Shown here one piece after another: positions 1-8,952 of a stretch of 64,000 nucleotides of DNA (positions are counted from its first letter, which is position 1; the number at the start of each line of letters is the position of its first letter). A model generated the notes under the pieces. The model saw only the letters and a list, made by a program, of their open reading frames with translations. It ran no database searches and had not been told where the DNA came from. Source of the DNA: VAYN01 sp963702075 (GTDB lineage Bacteria; Actinomycetota; Thermoleophilia; Solirubrobacterales; 70-9); the NCBI GenBank assembly GCA_963702075.1, contig OY969703.1:558001-622000 (forward strand), written 5' to 3'. The position numbers and the translations under genes are program-made.

Positions 1-681
1 AAGCGGCAGACGATCATCGGTGAGCCGCAGGCGAGCGGCTGGTCCGACCAGCGGATTCATCTCAGTCTCTGCCACCACCCCCATTGCTGGTTACTCGATC
101 GAGACGAAATCGATGATCTGTTTGGGAAACACGTGCAGGTCCGGGTCACCGGGCATCTGCACAAGCGCGAGCTGAGCTACACCGATGTCGGCATCTATTT
201 GCAGGCAGGGGCGGTCTCCCCAAAACGAGGTCCGGAGGGGGCTTACGGCAAGGGTTATGAGCCCACCTATGACGTCATCACGCTCGATCAAGTTGATGTC
301 GAGGGAAAACCTTTCCTCGACATCGCGGTGCGTTGCCGGCGTTGGGATGATGATGAGCGCAAATGGGTAGCGCACAGGGAGGAGATGCGCCGCTTTGCGA
401 TTGGACACGATGCGCCGTCCGAGGTTCTCCAGCGGCCTCCCGCAGGACCGCTCGAGGCACCGGATGTCGAGATGCGCGAGGCGCGATACAAGCTCGCGCA
501 GCTGCCTCAGACCGACAAGCTCGAAATCGTGGAAGCACTGGGTGCGCCGATGAGCGACTTCATCGACGCTCCAAACTGGAGCATCGTCACTGCGATCTTT
601 GACTGGGCAGAGGAGAATGGGGAAGTCGACGAACTCAAGAAGCTAGCTATCTCTGGCCCACCCCCCGACGAAGTCAAATAA
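1..681 (+). CDS. C-terminal part of a conflict-system protein with an EAD-like tail (5' partial)
   Basis: The reading frame is open from the first base of the window, so the gene starts upstream; the internal GTG at 133 is probably not the start. 226 residues are visible. I recognise no catalytic motif in the first 150. The last 60 residues (from about nt 500) have the look of an effector-associated, death-like helical domain: a segment TDKLEIVEALG, then an aromatic/hydrophobic helix ending FDWAEENGEVDELKKLA. Such domains recruit effectors to NTPase hubs by homotypic contact (family knowledge). It precedes the GASH-like gene by 6 nt and is co-directional with the two GTPases and GAP1, so it is probably the effector or adaptor of that operon. 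The domain call is inference from pattern. Confidence 0.6.
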   Translation, partial: KRQTIIGEPQASGWSDQRIHLSLCHHPHCWLLDRDEIDDLFGKHVQVRVTGHLHKRELSYTDVGIYLQAGAVSPKRGPEGAYGKGYEPTYDVITLDQVDVEGKPFLDIAVRCRRWDDDERKWVAHREEMRRFAIGHDAPSEVLQRPPAGPLEAPDVEMREARYKLAQLPQTDKLEIVEALGAPMSDFIDAPNWSIVTAIFDWAEENGEVDELKKLAISGPPPDEVK

Positions 682-687
682 AGACCA

Positions 688-1548
688 ATGTCCGATCCCT
701 TCCATGACCGTATACGCGAGGCCACGGTGGTTCCAACCGAGGAGCGGGTCGAGCTACTGGCTCAAGCGAGCAAAGCCGCGGCAACCTCCCTGAGCTCCGG
801 CGATGCCCTTGACCTGGTCAGAATCGTTTGCCGGCGTCCCGTCTCTGATGTGGTGAAGGACCGTGTTCGCGCACGTCTGAACTCAAAAGCCGAGGTCGTC
901 CCTGAGCACCGCCATGACCAGCTGCTCGCCATGCTTGCGGCGATCGCCCTGATCCGGGTTTTCGATCGACCCACCTTCGTTCATGGGCTCCTGCCGGCGC
1001 TTGCGATTCGATCGGCGCGCGCCCAGGGTTGGGCGACTATCCATCCCGACGTCTTCACCCATGCGGACTATTACGTCCGCGAGCGGGCGCTGGTCCTGCG
1101 CAGGCCAGTAGCCGCTGATGAGTACAAACAAAGCCCGAAAGAGGGCGAAGAAGCCACCCCGTCGGGCGAAATAAAAGCGATACGCACGGCGCTCCTCAGG
1201 GATCTTAAGTTGCACAAAGAAAGCGAGCAGCTGCTTTGGTGGGTCAGTTCTGCAGAGCTCCCGCGCTCAAGCATGGATGCCGCGATCGAATTCAGGTCTC
1301 TGTTGAGCTTTTACCCCGAGCCCGGAGGCACCGAGGAGCTTTTCCGAGCAAAGCTTCGCGACGGCGAGTTGCGCTCCCAGGCGACTTGGAATTTCACCCG
1401 GGGAGACGTGCCAGCAGAGCTTCAAGACTTCTGTCCGAGGCTCGCCCGCGACCTTGAGCCCGCAATGCCAGATGTGAAGGGTGCATTGGGGAGTCTCAAC
1501 GAGCTTTTTCTGATTGATGCCCTCAAAGAACGGCCGCTAGAGCAATGA
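688..1548 (+). CDS. GASH-like all-helical protein of the GTPase/GAP1 system
   Basis: 286 residues, predicted almost wholly alpha-helical, with no signal peptide or membrane segment. The N-terminal third is rich in short amphipathic helices (SSGDALDLVRIVCRRP, then VVKDRVRARL). The middle has LLAMLAAIALIRVF, and about 60 residues near the centre are charged and probably linker. The C-terminus (GALGSLNELFLIDAL) is again helical. Position between an effector-like gene and two TRAFAC GTPases fits the GTPase-associated system helical (GASH) family described by comparative genomics of bacterial conflict systems. The assignment leans on context plus helical character. Its stop overlaps the next start in an ATGA, which implies translational coupling. 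Confidence 0.6.
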   Translation: MSDPFHDRIREATVVPTEERVELLAQASKAAATSLSSGDALDLVRIVCRRPVSDVVKDRVRARLNSKAEVVPEHRHDQLLAMLAAIALIRVFDRPTFVHGLLPALAIRSARAQGWATIHPDVFTHADYYVRERALVLRRPVAADEYKQSPKEGEEATPSGEIKAIRTALLRDLKLHKESEQLLWWVSSAELPRSSMDAAIEFRSLLSFYPEPGGTEELFRAKLRDGELRSQATWNFTRGDVPAELQDFCPRLARDLEPAMPDVKGALGSLNELFLIDALKERPLEQ

Positions 1549-2519
1549 CCGAGACCCCTGAAGAGAACATCCAATCCGAGGAGGAGCAGGCGACGCCCGC
1601 CGAGCAGGAGGTCGAGGCGAATGCCGAGACTGATTCCGAAGTCCTCGATCGTAAGCTGAAAGAGGCTGGCAACCAGGCTGCCCCGTGGAGCAGGGGGGAG
1701 GCCCTGGCTGACTCCGAAGCTGAAGAGATCGCGGCGGAGCGGAGGGCGACCGTAGTCGTCCTCGCCGGTGGCACCGGCAGCGGGAAGACCACCCTGCTCG
1801 CCTCGCTATATGAGCGGTTCGGCCGCGGACCACTCGCCGCCCATTTATTTGACGGTTCTCGGACCCTGCACGGTCTCGAACTTCGCTGCCACAGAAGCGT
1901 CTATGGATCCGGGCCGGGGGGTGGCGACCAGGGGCACACGGCCTTCGGTGCCCTGCCGTGGCTGCACCTTCGGCTACGTCGCGACGAGCGAACGATCGAG
2001 CTGCTGATGGGCGACTACTCGGGCGAGCACTTCGAAGCCCTGGCCAGTGGCAGCGAGAAGCCAATCGAGTTCCCCCAACTCCGTCGGGCCGATCACATCG
2101 GAATCGTGATCAACGGCGGCGCTCTTGCCGATCCGGCTAAGGCGATGGCCGAGCAGCGGGAAGCGCTCGAGCTGGTCCGAGCGCTTCTCAGCGAACCCAA
2201 TTCCTATGCCGGGCCGGGGTCACTTACGATCATCGTCAGCAAGTGGGATCTGGTGCTCCGCAGCGGAGAGCGAGCTCGCGAGGCCTTCGAGAAAGCGCGC
2301 GAGATGATCAGCAATGAGATCGCTGCGCGCTATCCCGACGCTTCGGTCGGCTACATAGAGACGGCTGCTCGTTCGACCGCAGAGGATCTGCCACTCGGCC
2401 ATGGCGTCGACGATCTGCTTCTGCGTTGGACCGACGTACCGGCGGTCTCGATCGCAAACCCCCCCGACGGGGACAAGTACCATCCGGTCGGCATCAGCAG
2501 CTTTAAGGCTGAGGAGTAG
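1545..2519 (+). CDS. TRAFAC-class GTPase, first of a double-GTPase pair
   Basis: 324 residues. An acidic, disordered N-terminal tail of about 65 residues precedes a P-loop GTPase domain. Walker A is GGTGSGKT at residues 75-82, switch II is DYSG at 157-160 and the guanine-specificity motif is SKWD at 232-235. This order and spacing are typical of a small TRAFAC GTPase. The protein has no membrane segment. It starts inside the stop of the GASH-like gene (ATGA) and ends 2 nt before the second GTPase gene. Paired GTPases of this kind with GAP1 and GASH neighbours form a predicted nucleotide-switched defence hub. The substrate and trigger are unknown. Confidence 0.85.
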   Translation: MTETPEENIQSEEEQATPAEQEVEANAETDSEVLDRKLKEAGNQAAPWSRGEALADSEAEEIAAERRATVVVLAGGTGSGKTTLLASLYERFGRGPLAAHLFDGSRTLHGLELRCHRSVYGSGPGGGDQGHTAFGALPWLHLRLRRDERTIELLMGDYSGEHFEALASGSEKPIEFPQLRRADHIGIVINGGALADPAKAMAEQREALELVRALLSEPNSYAGPGSLTIIVSKWDLVLRSGERAREAFEKAREMISNEIAARYPDASVGYIETAARSTAEDLPLGHGVDDLLLRWTDVPAVSIANPPDGDKYHPVGISSFKAEE

Positions 2520-2521
2520 AC

Positions 2522-3352
2522 ATGGCTGAGGACTTGCGAATCTTGATGGTCGGGCTCTCGGAGTCGGGGAAGACCACCTATCTGGCGGCCCTCTATGAAT
2601 TGGCGCGTGCTCAGCCTCCCCTTCCCGGCGCCCTGCGGCTGGTCCAAGAGCCCCCAGAACGCGAATACTTCCATCGCATCGCCCAGAACTGGCTGAAGCT
2701 TGAGCGCATGCTGCACACCCAACCCGGTGATCCGCGCGATGCGGCCTTGGCGCTGATCACGCCCGAGGGCCAGAGCTTTCAGCTCGAGATCCCCGATATC
2801 TCGGGCGAGGATTTCAACCACGCCTGGGAGGGCGATCCCTGGCCCGGTCCCGTGAAAGATGTGGCCGCCCGCGCCGACGCAGTCCTGATCTTTGCCCGTC
2901 GTGATCACGTCATCAAACCGCTGAGCCTGCCGGCCGACGACGCCGAGCCTCCTCCTGAGGACAAGGAGGAGTGGTCGCCAGAGGAGGCCCCCACCCAAAG
3001 CAAGCTCGCCGACCTCCTTGAGACGCTTGACTCGCTAGTCAGCCATCCACTGCCGATGGCGTTGATCGCCTCCGCCTGGGACATGAGGGACGACGAAGAA
3101 GAGCTGAGGCCAGACCAGTGGCTGAAACTTCGGCTCCCGCTCCTCTGGCAGATGCTAGAGAGCCGAAAAGAGACTCGTCCCTACCGCGTCTATGGGGTTA
3201 GTGCCCAGGGAGGCGACGTCGAGAATCCGGAGGTCCGGGCGCGGCTTACCGAGATTGAGCCGGCCTATGAGCGAGTGGACGTGCGCAGCGGCGAGGACCG
3301 TTCAAGCGATATAAGCGCCCCCATTAGCTGGCTCTACGAACAAATCCAGTGA
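2522..3352 (+). CDS. TRAFAC-class GTPase, second of a double-GTPase pair
   Basis: 276 residues. Walker A is GLSESGKT at 11-18, immediately at the N-terminus, and switch II is DISGEDF from residue 92. The G4 region is degenerate (ASAWD rather than NKxD), so guanine specificity may be relaxed. An acidic Pro/Glu-rich insert (EPPPEDKEEW) sits about residue 145. A GAGGAG ribosome site lies 5 nt upstream of the ATG. The gene is co-directional with the preceding GTPase and its stop overlaps the GTG start of the GAP1-like gene (GTGA). The tight packing argues that the two GTPases act as a heteromeric switch. They are diverged from each other rather than a recent duplication. Confidence 0.85.
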   Translation: MAEDLRILMVGLSESGKTTYLAALYELARAQPPLPGALRLVQEPPEREYFHRIAQNWLKLERMLHTQPGDPRDAALALITPEGQSFQLEIPDISGEDFNHAWEGDPWPGPVKDVAARADAVLIFARRDHVIKPLSLPADDAEPPPEDKEEWSPEEAPTQSKLADLLETLDSLVSHPLPMALIASAWDMRDDEEELRPDQWLKLRLPLLWQMLESRKETRPYRVYGVSAQGGDVENPEVRARLTEIEPAYERVDVRSGEDRSSDISAPISWLYEQIQ

Positions 3353-5463
3353 GCGCCTCAAGCGCTCCCATCCACCAGATTCTCCACGGCTATGAGGACG
3401 GTCACCGGCTGCTCGCTGGCTCGGTGACAATCGCGCCTCAAGATCGCCGCCGGATGCTGACCATGTCGGACAGCCCCGATGCTGCCGGACAGGATCCCAA
3501 GCGCTCTCTGATGCTCGGCTACCCACTGCCGAGTGAGAATTACTTCGTTCTCTCCAGAACCTGGGCTGCACCGGAGGTCGATCGGCCCGGCTGCGTGTGG
3601 ACCCACTCGCTGCTGATCGATCATGGTGCCCAGGCAAAGCTCGACCCACGCTCGCTGCTTGACCTATTCAGGCGACCGAACGGGGTCTCAGACGCTTCGC
3701 GTTATGAAAAGCCGATCGAGTCGCCAACGAATGCGAAGAACCCCGAGACGGAGACTCCCGAGATTCTCGCCACTCTTCTATGGACTCTCTATCAGCCTCC
3801 GCTGGCACCTGTAGATCTGCGCGCCGATGCGCTGAAGGGGCTCGATCAACAACTCTTCCTGCTGACTATCTGGGGCCAGCAATGGCCCGCCCTTCGTTCC
3901 AAGTTCTCCTTCGGGCAAGCGCCGCGAGTCGGCCGCCGGCTCGACGGGGCCCTCCTCGACCTACAGATCACCGAGCGTCCCCAGAAAGGGAGCTGGGATT
4001 CCGAAAAGGGACCAGCGCCGCCGCGAACGGTCGTCAAACCGGTCTCCGACAGCGTGCCTGGCTGGTCGGTGGATCTCAGCAAAGACCTCCGCCGGGCTGG
4101 CCCGGTTCGCGACTATTTGTGGAGCTGGGGACCCTCAAGAAAAGCCCAGCGCTCCGATCTCTGGGCTTTGGCATCGCTCTTCGCTGCTCGGGCCGAGAGC
4201 AAAGCTGTCGCCTCGCCGGCGGAGACTGCGATTTATGTATTCGAGCGCGCATACCCCAAACCGGGCGCGCAGGCTCGCCTCAAGCGCGGAGTTTTTGAGG
4301 ATGGACCGGATGCAGTTTCGCCCGGTCCGCTAGAGGACGCTGACCTCCTCGCTGCGATTGTCGCGGACGGGATGCCCGCTAGTCTGCGCGACATCGAGTT
4401 AGGACTCCGCGATCGCTCCAAGCGACTGGTCAGGTCGGATCCCGTCCTTGCCCTTCAGTTGGTTGAGGAGATCCCTTCGAGTCCCGATGAGGCCCAGCGG
4501 GATATAGCCGAGGGAATCGCAGACGGACTGACGAAAACTGCGATCGCCAGCTGGTCTACGGAAGACCCGAAGTCTCTGGCAAAGCTGGTCAATCGCTCAC
4601 CCGTTCTCGCCGCGCATACCGACCTGTGGAAGGCGGTTGACTTCAGGGATTTCTGGCCTCTGGTCAAGAGCGGTCGCGCTGCGCGCGACCGCCGCCGGGC
4701 GATGCTTTTAGGCATGCTCGGTGCACACTCCCAAGACTTCACTGAGGCTGCCCTCGACGGTTGGGCAGATGGACCGGAACTCTACTTGGAGCTCCTCGCC
4801 GAGGGTAAGGGCACCTGGCGTAGCGAAGAATATCTGCGAGGTTTGGATCGCCGTGACATCGCTGCTTGGCTGCGAAAGAACGGACCTGCGCCACGGCTCT
4901 CAACGCTGATTCTCGAAGCCTGGAAACCAAAGCACCTTGCGGTGCTCCCGGGTTCCGAGTGGGAGGCTCTGTGGGAGCTTGACGAAAAGCTGAGCGACCA
5001 TCACCTCGCTCTCTACTTCATCGCCGCCTGCGAGCCGGAGACTGGCCTTGGCCCACAAGCCGCAATTAACACCTACCAGGCGCTTCGCGAGCGATCTGCC
5101 CTCAAACCTAAGGCGACCAAGGCTCTGAGCAAAGCTGCAATTGAAGCTGGCGCGAGCCCCGCTGCCGAGCCCACAGCGGCTCTTCTTGACCTCGCATTTC
5201 GCGGCGGTGGCTGGAGCCCATTGATCCTGCTTGAGATCGAGGACCCCGCCGCGCTCGACGCAGTCCTCGTTGCCGACAATTCGGGCCACATAGTCGCGCA
5301 GCTCGCCGAAGAACTCGGAGATACGGAGTTACCCGAGCAGACTGCTCAGCTGATCTTCGACGCCGCAATGAGCGCTGAGGACCCAGGTGTGCTTCGGTCC
5401 ATCATCGGGGCCGGCAGGGATTTCATACCCTGGCTCAAGAACGCGGTCTCGAAGGTGCGCTAG
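3349..5463 (+). CDS. GAP1-like GTPase-associated protein
   Basis: 704 residues starting at a GTG that overlaps the previous stop. The N-terminus carries the GAP1-N signature: IHQILHGYEDGHRLLA at residues 8-23, followed by a D..R.L..MSDSPDAAG segment. A PENYFVLSRTWAAPE-like stretch and WTHSLLIDH follow; these are characteristic of GAP1 N-terminal domains. The C-terminal two thirds is helical repeat-like, consistent with the GAP1 middle and C-terminal domains. The family was defined by genomic association with TRAFAC GTPases in predicted biological-conflict systems; a GTPase-regulatory role is inferred, not shown. It closes the five-gene operon. About 110 nt without features separates it from a convergent XRE regulator. 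Confidence 0.85.
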   Translation: MSASSAPIHQILHGYEDGHRLLAGSVTIAPQDRRRMLTMSDSPDAAGQDPKRSLMLGYPLPSENYFVLSRTWAAPEVDRPGCVWTHSLLIDHGAQAKLDPRSLLDLFRRPNGVSDASRYEKPIESPTNAKNPETETPEILATLLWTLYQPPLAPVDLRADALKGLDQQLFLLTIWGQQWPALRSKFSFGQAPRVGRRLDGALLDLQITERPQKGSWDSEKGPAPPRTVVKPVSDSVPGWSVDLSKDLRRAGPVRDYLWSWGPSRKAQRSDLWALASLFAARAESKAVASPAETAIYVFERAYPKPGAQARLKRGVFEDGPDAVSPGPLEDADLLAAIVADGMPASLRDIELGLRDRSKRLVRSDPVLALQLVEEIPSSPDEAQRDIAEGIADGLTKTAIASWSTEDPKSLAKLVNRSPVLAAHTDLWKAVDFRDFWPLVKSGRAARDRRRAMLLGMLGAHSQDFTEAALDGWADGPELYLELLAEGKGTWRSEEYLRGLDRRDIAAWLRKNGPAPRLSTLILEAWKPKHLAVLPGSEWEALWELDEKLSDHHLALYFIAACEPETGLGPQAAINTYQALRERSALKPKATKALSKAAIEAGASPAAEPTAALLDLAFRGGGWSPLILLEIEDPAALDAVLVADNSGHIVAQLAEELGDTELPEQTAQLIFDAAMSAEDPGVLRSIIGAGRDFIPWLKNAVSKVR

Positions 5464-5577
5464 CGCATTCCCGGGCTCGGACCGTCAGTGCGCCTCGTAG
5501 GCCACGCCGAAACCTAGGGGTTTTCGGTCACATCGTCGCGGCGATTCCGTTCCATTGTGCGGAGGCAGCTCAGCCTT

Positions 5578-6030
5578 TCAATATCTCGAGCGGCTGGCTG
5601 GTGGAGAATCTGGACCCGGGTCGCGTTGCTGCGCCGCGACAAGCAAATCGATTAGGTCAGGAATTGCGTTGCCCAGTTGGCGCAGTTGGGGCTGGGCGCC
5701 CTGGAGGACCTCAAGTGCTCCAAGCAGATCCAGCTCGGTGAGCCGTTGGGCCATTTCGTCCTCATGTCGAGACTCACTTGGTGGGCTTTCTGGCTCTTCC
5801 GAGAGACCTTCGTCCTCTGCGCCGGCAAGCGAAGAGACCGACAAGCCCAAGGCCTTCGCGAGAGAGGCCAAATGGTTGTGCCGGGGCCGGTATCTGTCTC
5901 GTCTCCAATTGGAGATCGTGTTCTCGCTCACGCCGAGTGAGGAGGCCAACTCTGCCTGGGTCAAGCCGGAGGTCCTAAGCGCCAGCGCCAAGCGGTCTCC
6001 AAAGGATCTTGGACCCGGGTTTGAGTTCAT
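5578..6030 (-). CDS. XRE-family helix-turn-helix regulator
   Basis: About 150 residues from an ATG (MNSNPGPRS); a start 21 nt further upstream is also open. The N-terminal HTH_3 domain is clear: FGDRLALALRTSGLTQAELA, then SLGVSENTISNWRR and the third-helix region HLASLAKALG. The C-terminal half is acidic and then leucine/glutamine-rich, probably for dimerisation. The gene points at the end of the GTPase/GAP1 operon and is divergent from a small gene at 6261. It may regulate itself or the accessory block; no operator is proven. Known XRE proteins of this layout often control defence or toxin-antitoxin loci. Confidence 0.85.
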   Translation of the reverse strand: MNSNPGPRSFGDRLALALRTSGLTQAELASSLGVSENTISNWRRDRYRPRHNHLASLAKALGLSVSSLAGAEDEGLSEEPESPPSESRHEDEMAQRLTELDLLGALEVLQGAQPQLRQLGNAIPDLIDLLVAAQQRDPGPDSPPASRSRY

Positions 6031-6260
6031 AGCTGCATATTCCGTCCGCAATCAAAGGTACCTTGTATTGAAAGTAGAGATCCTAATCAAAGGAAGCTAG
6101 GATTCGCCAATGAACACCCAGCGTGATGCGAGCTTCTCTTTCTCGCCGGGCTTTTCGGAATTCGCTCGAGCGCTAGACTCCTCCCGCTCTGGCCCAGAAT
6201 TTCCGTCTGGCCTGCTCGCTATGCTGACTAACTTTTCTCTTGAGCCTCTGAGGACTCGTC

Positions 6261-6464
6261 ATGGGTCGTAGCGCTGAGCAACACATCCCTGCGGATGTCT
6301 TGGCAGCCGCGAAGCGCGCCGGTCTTGACGCTCCCCTCTGGTATGTCGGCCGTTCCAACGGCCACGAGGGGAAGCACTTGGACCAGACTTTGGACGAGGT
6401 GGTTGAGGCCGCGAATGAAGCTGCCGAACAGGCCCCGCCAGAAGACCCAGAGATCGCTACATAG
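6261..6464 (+). CDS. small hypothetical protein
   Basis: 67 residues with ATG preceded by GAGGA at about -10. The sequence has one recognisable block, IPADVLAAAKRAGLDAPLWYVG, then an acidic alanine-rich helix (LDEVVEAANEAAEQ). There is no signal peptide or membrane segment and I do not recognise a family. It ends 4 nt before the convergent end of the large membrane-protein gene. The ribosome site and residue composition support a real gene. Confidence 0.5.
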   Translation: MGRSAEQHIPADVLAAAKRAGLDAPLWYVGRSNGHEGKHLDQTLDEVVEAANEAAEQAPPEDPEIAT

Positions 6465-6468
6465 AGAT

Positions 6469-8034
6469 CTACTGAGTCTTGCGCCAGTTGTCTAGCGCTT
6501 CGACGAGCCTGCCCAGACGTCCCTCGCGCCAGCGTCGCACCCAGGGTGGCCGCGGTTTGGGTGCTGGCATACCCTCAAAATCCATATAGACGTGCTTCTG
6601 CATGCGCCGCTGCAGGTCGCGAACCTCTCGCTCAGGTAAAGGAAAGATACGAGCGCCAATCAGGATTATCGCCAAGACCGTGGCGGTGATCGCTGCTGCC
6701 AGCCAGGCCGATTCGAATGCATGGCCGGTGAGATGCCCTTCTTTGCGGGGCGTAAGCGCTAAGAATGCAGCCGCGAGAAATGGAAGAACTGCGCTGAGAA
6801 TAACCACGCGCCGCGCCCCCCGCAGCATCCTCGTAGTCAAAAGATGCGGGCTTGGGCGTACCGCATATGCCGCAATTACGCTTGGCACCAGCAGGAGCAG
6901 CGTGGGAACGCTGGTCGGGGAGAGGGATGCGGGGTGGGCGGCAAACCAAGCGCCCCACATAGTTAGCGCTACAAATAAGCCAGCAACCATTGCGCCCGTA
7001 ACGAATTCCTGCCTCCGAACCCGAAGCCGTATCCAGGCGAAAGTCTTCAAAGAATCTGCTGCGCTGCGCTCATAGAGATGTAAGCGCGATACAAACCCTG
7101 AACAGCGGTCAAGAGTCGTGCTTGGGGGCATTACGGCCTGGCGAGGCGTCTCGGGACCGTCGACTCGGACGAGGCCCGCGTCGTAGAGTTCGAGTCCCTC
7201 TGGGGCCTGAAACTCGAAGTGGTAACTAGCCGCTCCGATATACGGGGTCTCCACCCACAGCTCATACCCCGCCCAGCCAAGCGCAGCAAGTGGCCGGCGG
7301 CTGCGCTGGCGGGGGGAAATATCAGTTACTTGCTCATCGAAAGACAGTTTGATGATGCCATGGCAGGCATCACGAGTAATGAGCGGCGTCATTACAACTG
7401 ATGAGGTGGCACACACCTCAAGCATGCGCGCGAGAGAAGGATTCTCTGCGTCCGCTTCGTGGACCATGCGCCGGGCGAGGGAAGCATCCTCGAGTCTTTC
7501 AGAGTTGCGCAGGTCCTCTAGCCAAAGCTCGGCTTTGTGATGGTCGCTAGTGCAGATTTCGCGAGAGATTGCGGCGATGCCTGCTGCGGCCGCTGGGTCG
7601 GACTTTCCCGACGCTGACAGCACTGAGTCGATAAACGCTCTGAGAAGCTCGCTCGTAACCAGGCCATTCCATTCGCGGGCAGGCAGACTGAGGGCTCGGC
7701 CGGTCTCGTCTCGGAGATCGAAATTCGCAAATAGTGGCTCGGGTGCTTTCGGTGGAATTGCAGGGTCAAACGGCTCGTCAAGGCCCTTTGGAAGGAAGAA
7801 GAGCGGCGCGTAGTACACCGGTTTCTCATCGACCATGGCAAGCGGCTCAACTGAAGCTGGAAGAGAAAAATCGACGCTCATTTGACGTCTGACTACGGAA
7901 TCATCAAGAAGCGTGACCTTCTCCTTACGCCTCAGGATCCAGGCGGGTCCTCGACCGAGGTCGAGAAGATCCGCGGCTGAATCGCCGAGGGCTTGGAGCA
8001 ATAGAGGATCTCTCGGATAGAGAAGTTCAGTCAT
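6469..8034 (-). CDS. large hypothetical protein with four C-terminal membrane segments
   Basis: 521 residues from ATG (a GTG lies directly before it). The first 340 residues are soluble, mixed alpha/beta and without motifs I recognise. Four hydrophobic segments follow in the C-terminal part (FVTGAMVAGLFVALTMWG; TSVPTLLLLVPSVIAAYAV; VVILSAVLPFLAAAFLAL; AWLAAAITATVLAIILIG). The extreme C-terminus is a basic Arg/Trp-rich cytoplasmic tail. This architecture, a large sensor-like domain tethered to a four-helix bundle, recalls membrane-bound effectors, but the function is unknown. It lies between the GTPase/GAP1 operon and the DUF2283 pair, in the block with relaxed codon use. Confidence 0.75.
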   Translation of the reverse strand: MTELLYPRDPLLLQALGDSAADLLDLGRGPAWILRRKEKVTLLDDSVVRRQMSVDFSLPASVEPLAMVDEKPVYYAPLFFLPKGLDEPFDPAIPPKAPEPLFANFDLRDETGRALSLPAREWNGLVTSELLRAFIDSVLSASGKSDPAAAAGIAAISREICTSDHHKAELWLEDLRNSERLEDASLARRMVHEADAENPSLARMLEVCATSSVVMTPLITRDACHGIIKLSFDEQVTDISPRQRSRRPLAALGWAGYELWVETPYIGAASYHFEFQAPEGLELYDAGLVRVDGPETPRQAVMPPSTTLDRCSGFVSRLHLYERSAADSLKTFAWIRLRVRRQEFVTGAMVAGLFVALTMWGAWFAAHPASLSPTSVPTLLLLVPSVIAAYAVRPSPHLLTTRMLRGARRVVILSAVLPFLAAAFLALTPRKEGHLTGHAFESAWLAAAITATVLAIILIGARIFPLPEREVRDLQRRMQKHVYMDFEGMPAPKPRPPWVRRWREGRLGRLVEALDNWRKTQ

Positions 8035-8231
8035 CACGGGGCCGTGAATGTACCCGCCTTATCACTCATATGCTGCCGAGGCATACCGAAATTGCGCCAT
8101 CCGCGTACCGCATTTCCCGACCAGAGCGCCCCGCCCAGAATGAAGGTTTGGAGTCCCGGGACTCGGCGAGTGTCACATCTCGGTCACTTCCCTGCGGTAA
8201 GCGCCCTAACAAGTCAGGGCCACCCGTCCTT

Positions 8232-8567
8232 TCAATCTGACTGAGTTTGGCTCTGCGCAGCGAAGTCGGCAGGAAGCTTCAATAGCCCATGTAGACGAGT
8301 CTTCAACTCCTCGACATCCATGAACCCATCGAGGTCGCCGCCGATGTCGGCGGCGTAAAGAGCCTGGTCGGACATTCCATTGCGGACTGCGTCATCTATG
8401 TCCCCGCCGATGCCGACGCTCAATTCGCCGTGGCGGTAGCGCACGTAGATTGCTCGTCCGTCATCGAGAGTTCCCTCCCACTGCGATGGACAGGCGAGGC
8501 AGGTTCTTGTCAGCGTGGCCAGCTCCAGCGGGCCGCCTGGTTGCTTAGAAGCTTGCGGGTCGTTCAT
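8232..8567 (-). CDS. hypothetical protein
   Basis: 111 residues from ATG (MNDPQASKQ); an in-frame TTG 24 nt upstream is less likely. It contains a C-P-S segment (TCLACPSQWEG) followed by a beta-rich stretch, GRAIYVRYRHGELSVGIG, then an acidic segment naming helices (LYAADIGGDLDGFMDVEEL). The cysteine pair CLAC could bind metal or simply be structural. It has no membrane segment. It is divergent from the nuclease-like/DUF2283 pair at 8641. I do not recognise the family; proteins of this kind are often immunity or accessory factors, which is only a guess. Confidence 0.6.
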   Translation of the reverse strand: MNDPQASKQPGGPLELATLTRTCLACPSQWEGTLDDGRAIYVRYRHGELSVGIGGDIDDAVRNGMSDQALYAADIGGDLDGFMDVEELKTRLHGLLKLPADFAAQSQTQSD

Positions 8568-8640
8568 GGACCGCCAAATGGTTGCAGACAAAACATCTAG
8601 GCAGCGGACGAAGACAAGTGAGATCTGAAACGCTCCGCCG

Positions 8641-8952
8641 ATGGGAGGCGATCGGGCCGCAGAGGCGAGAGACCCCGATGGGCTTCGAGTCGTTGTGCCG
8701 TCAGCGCTATGGCAGGAAAAGATTCTGCGGGACCATCCCGAGCTGGCGCCGCACCTCGCAGATGTGCTGAGGGCAATTTCTGAGCCCGACCGCGTCCTCC
8801 CCGACCCGGTCTACGAGCGCCGTCGTCGCTACTACCTGCGCGGAGCCGGCCCTAGTCGCTGGTTGTTGGTGGTCGTAAGCTATGAGCAAGAACCAGCGCG
8901 GCTTATCTCCGCGTTCGGCAATCGGAAGGACCCGCGCTCATGGAGCGAGTGA
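8641..8952 (+). CDS. putative RelE/BECR-like nuclease toxin
   Basis: 103 residues. The core W-x-x-KILRDHPELAPHLADVL, then ISEPDRVLPDPVYERR and RRYYLRG, with final strand WLLVVVSYE, follows the layout seen in BECR-fold (barnase-EndoU-colicin-RelE) or DUF4258-like small nucleases: a His/Glu helix, a Pro-Asp turn and a three-stranded sheet. It overlaps the start of a DUF2283 gene by 13 nt. DUF2283 proteins are commonly the partner of such small nucleases, which supports a toxin-antitoxin reading. Catalytic residues cannot be assigned without an alignment. Confidence 0.6.
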   Translation: MGGDRAAEARDPDGLRVVVPSALWQEKILRDHPELAPHLADVLRAISEPDRVLPDPVYERRRRYYLRGAGPSRWLLVVVSYEQEPARLISAFGNRKDPRSWSE

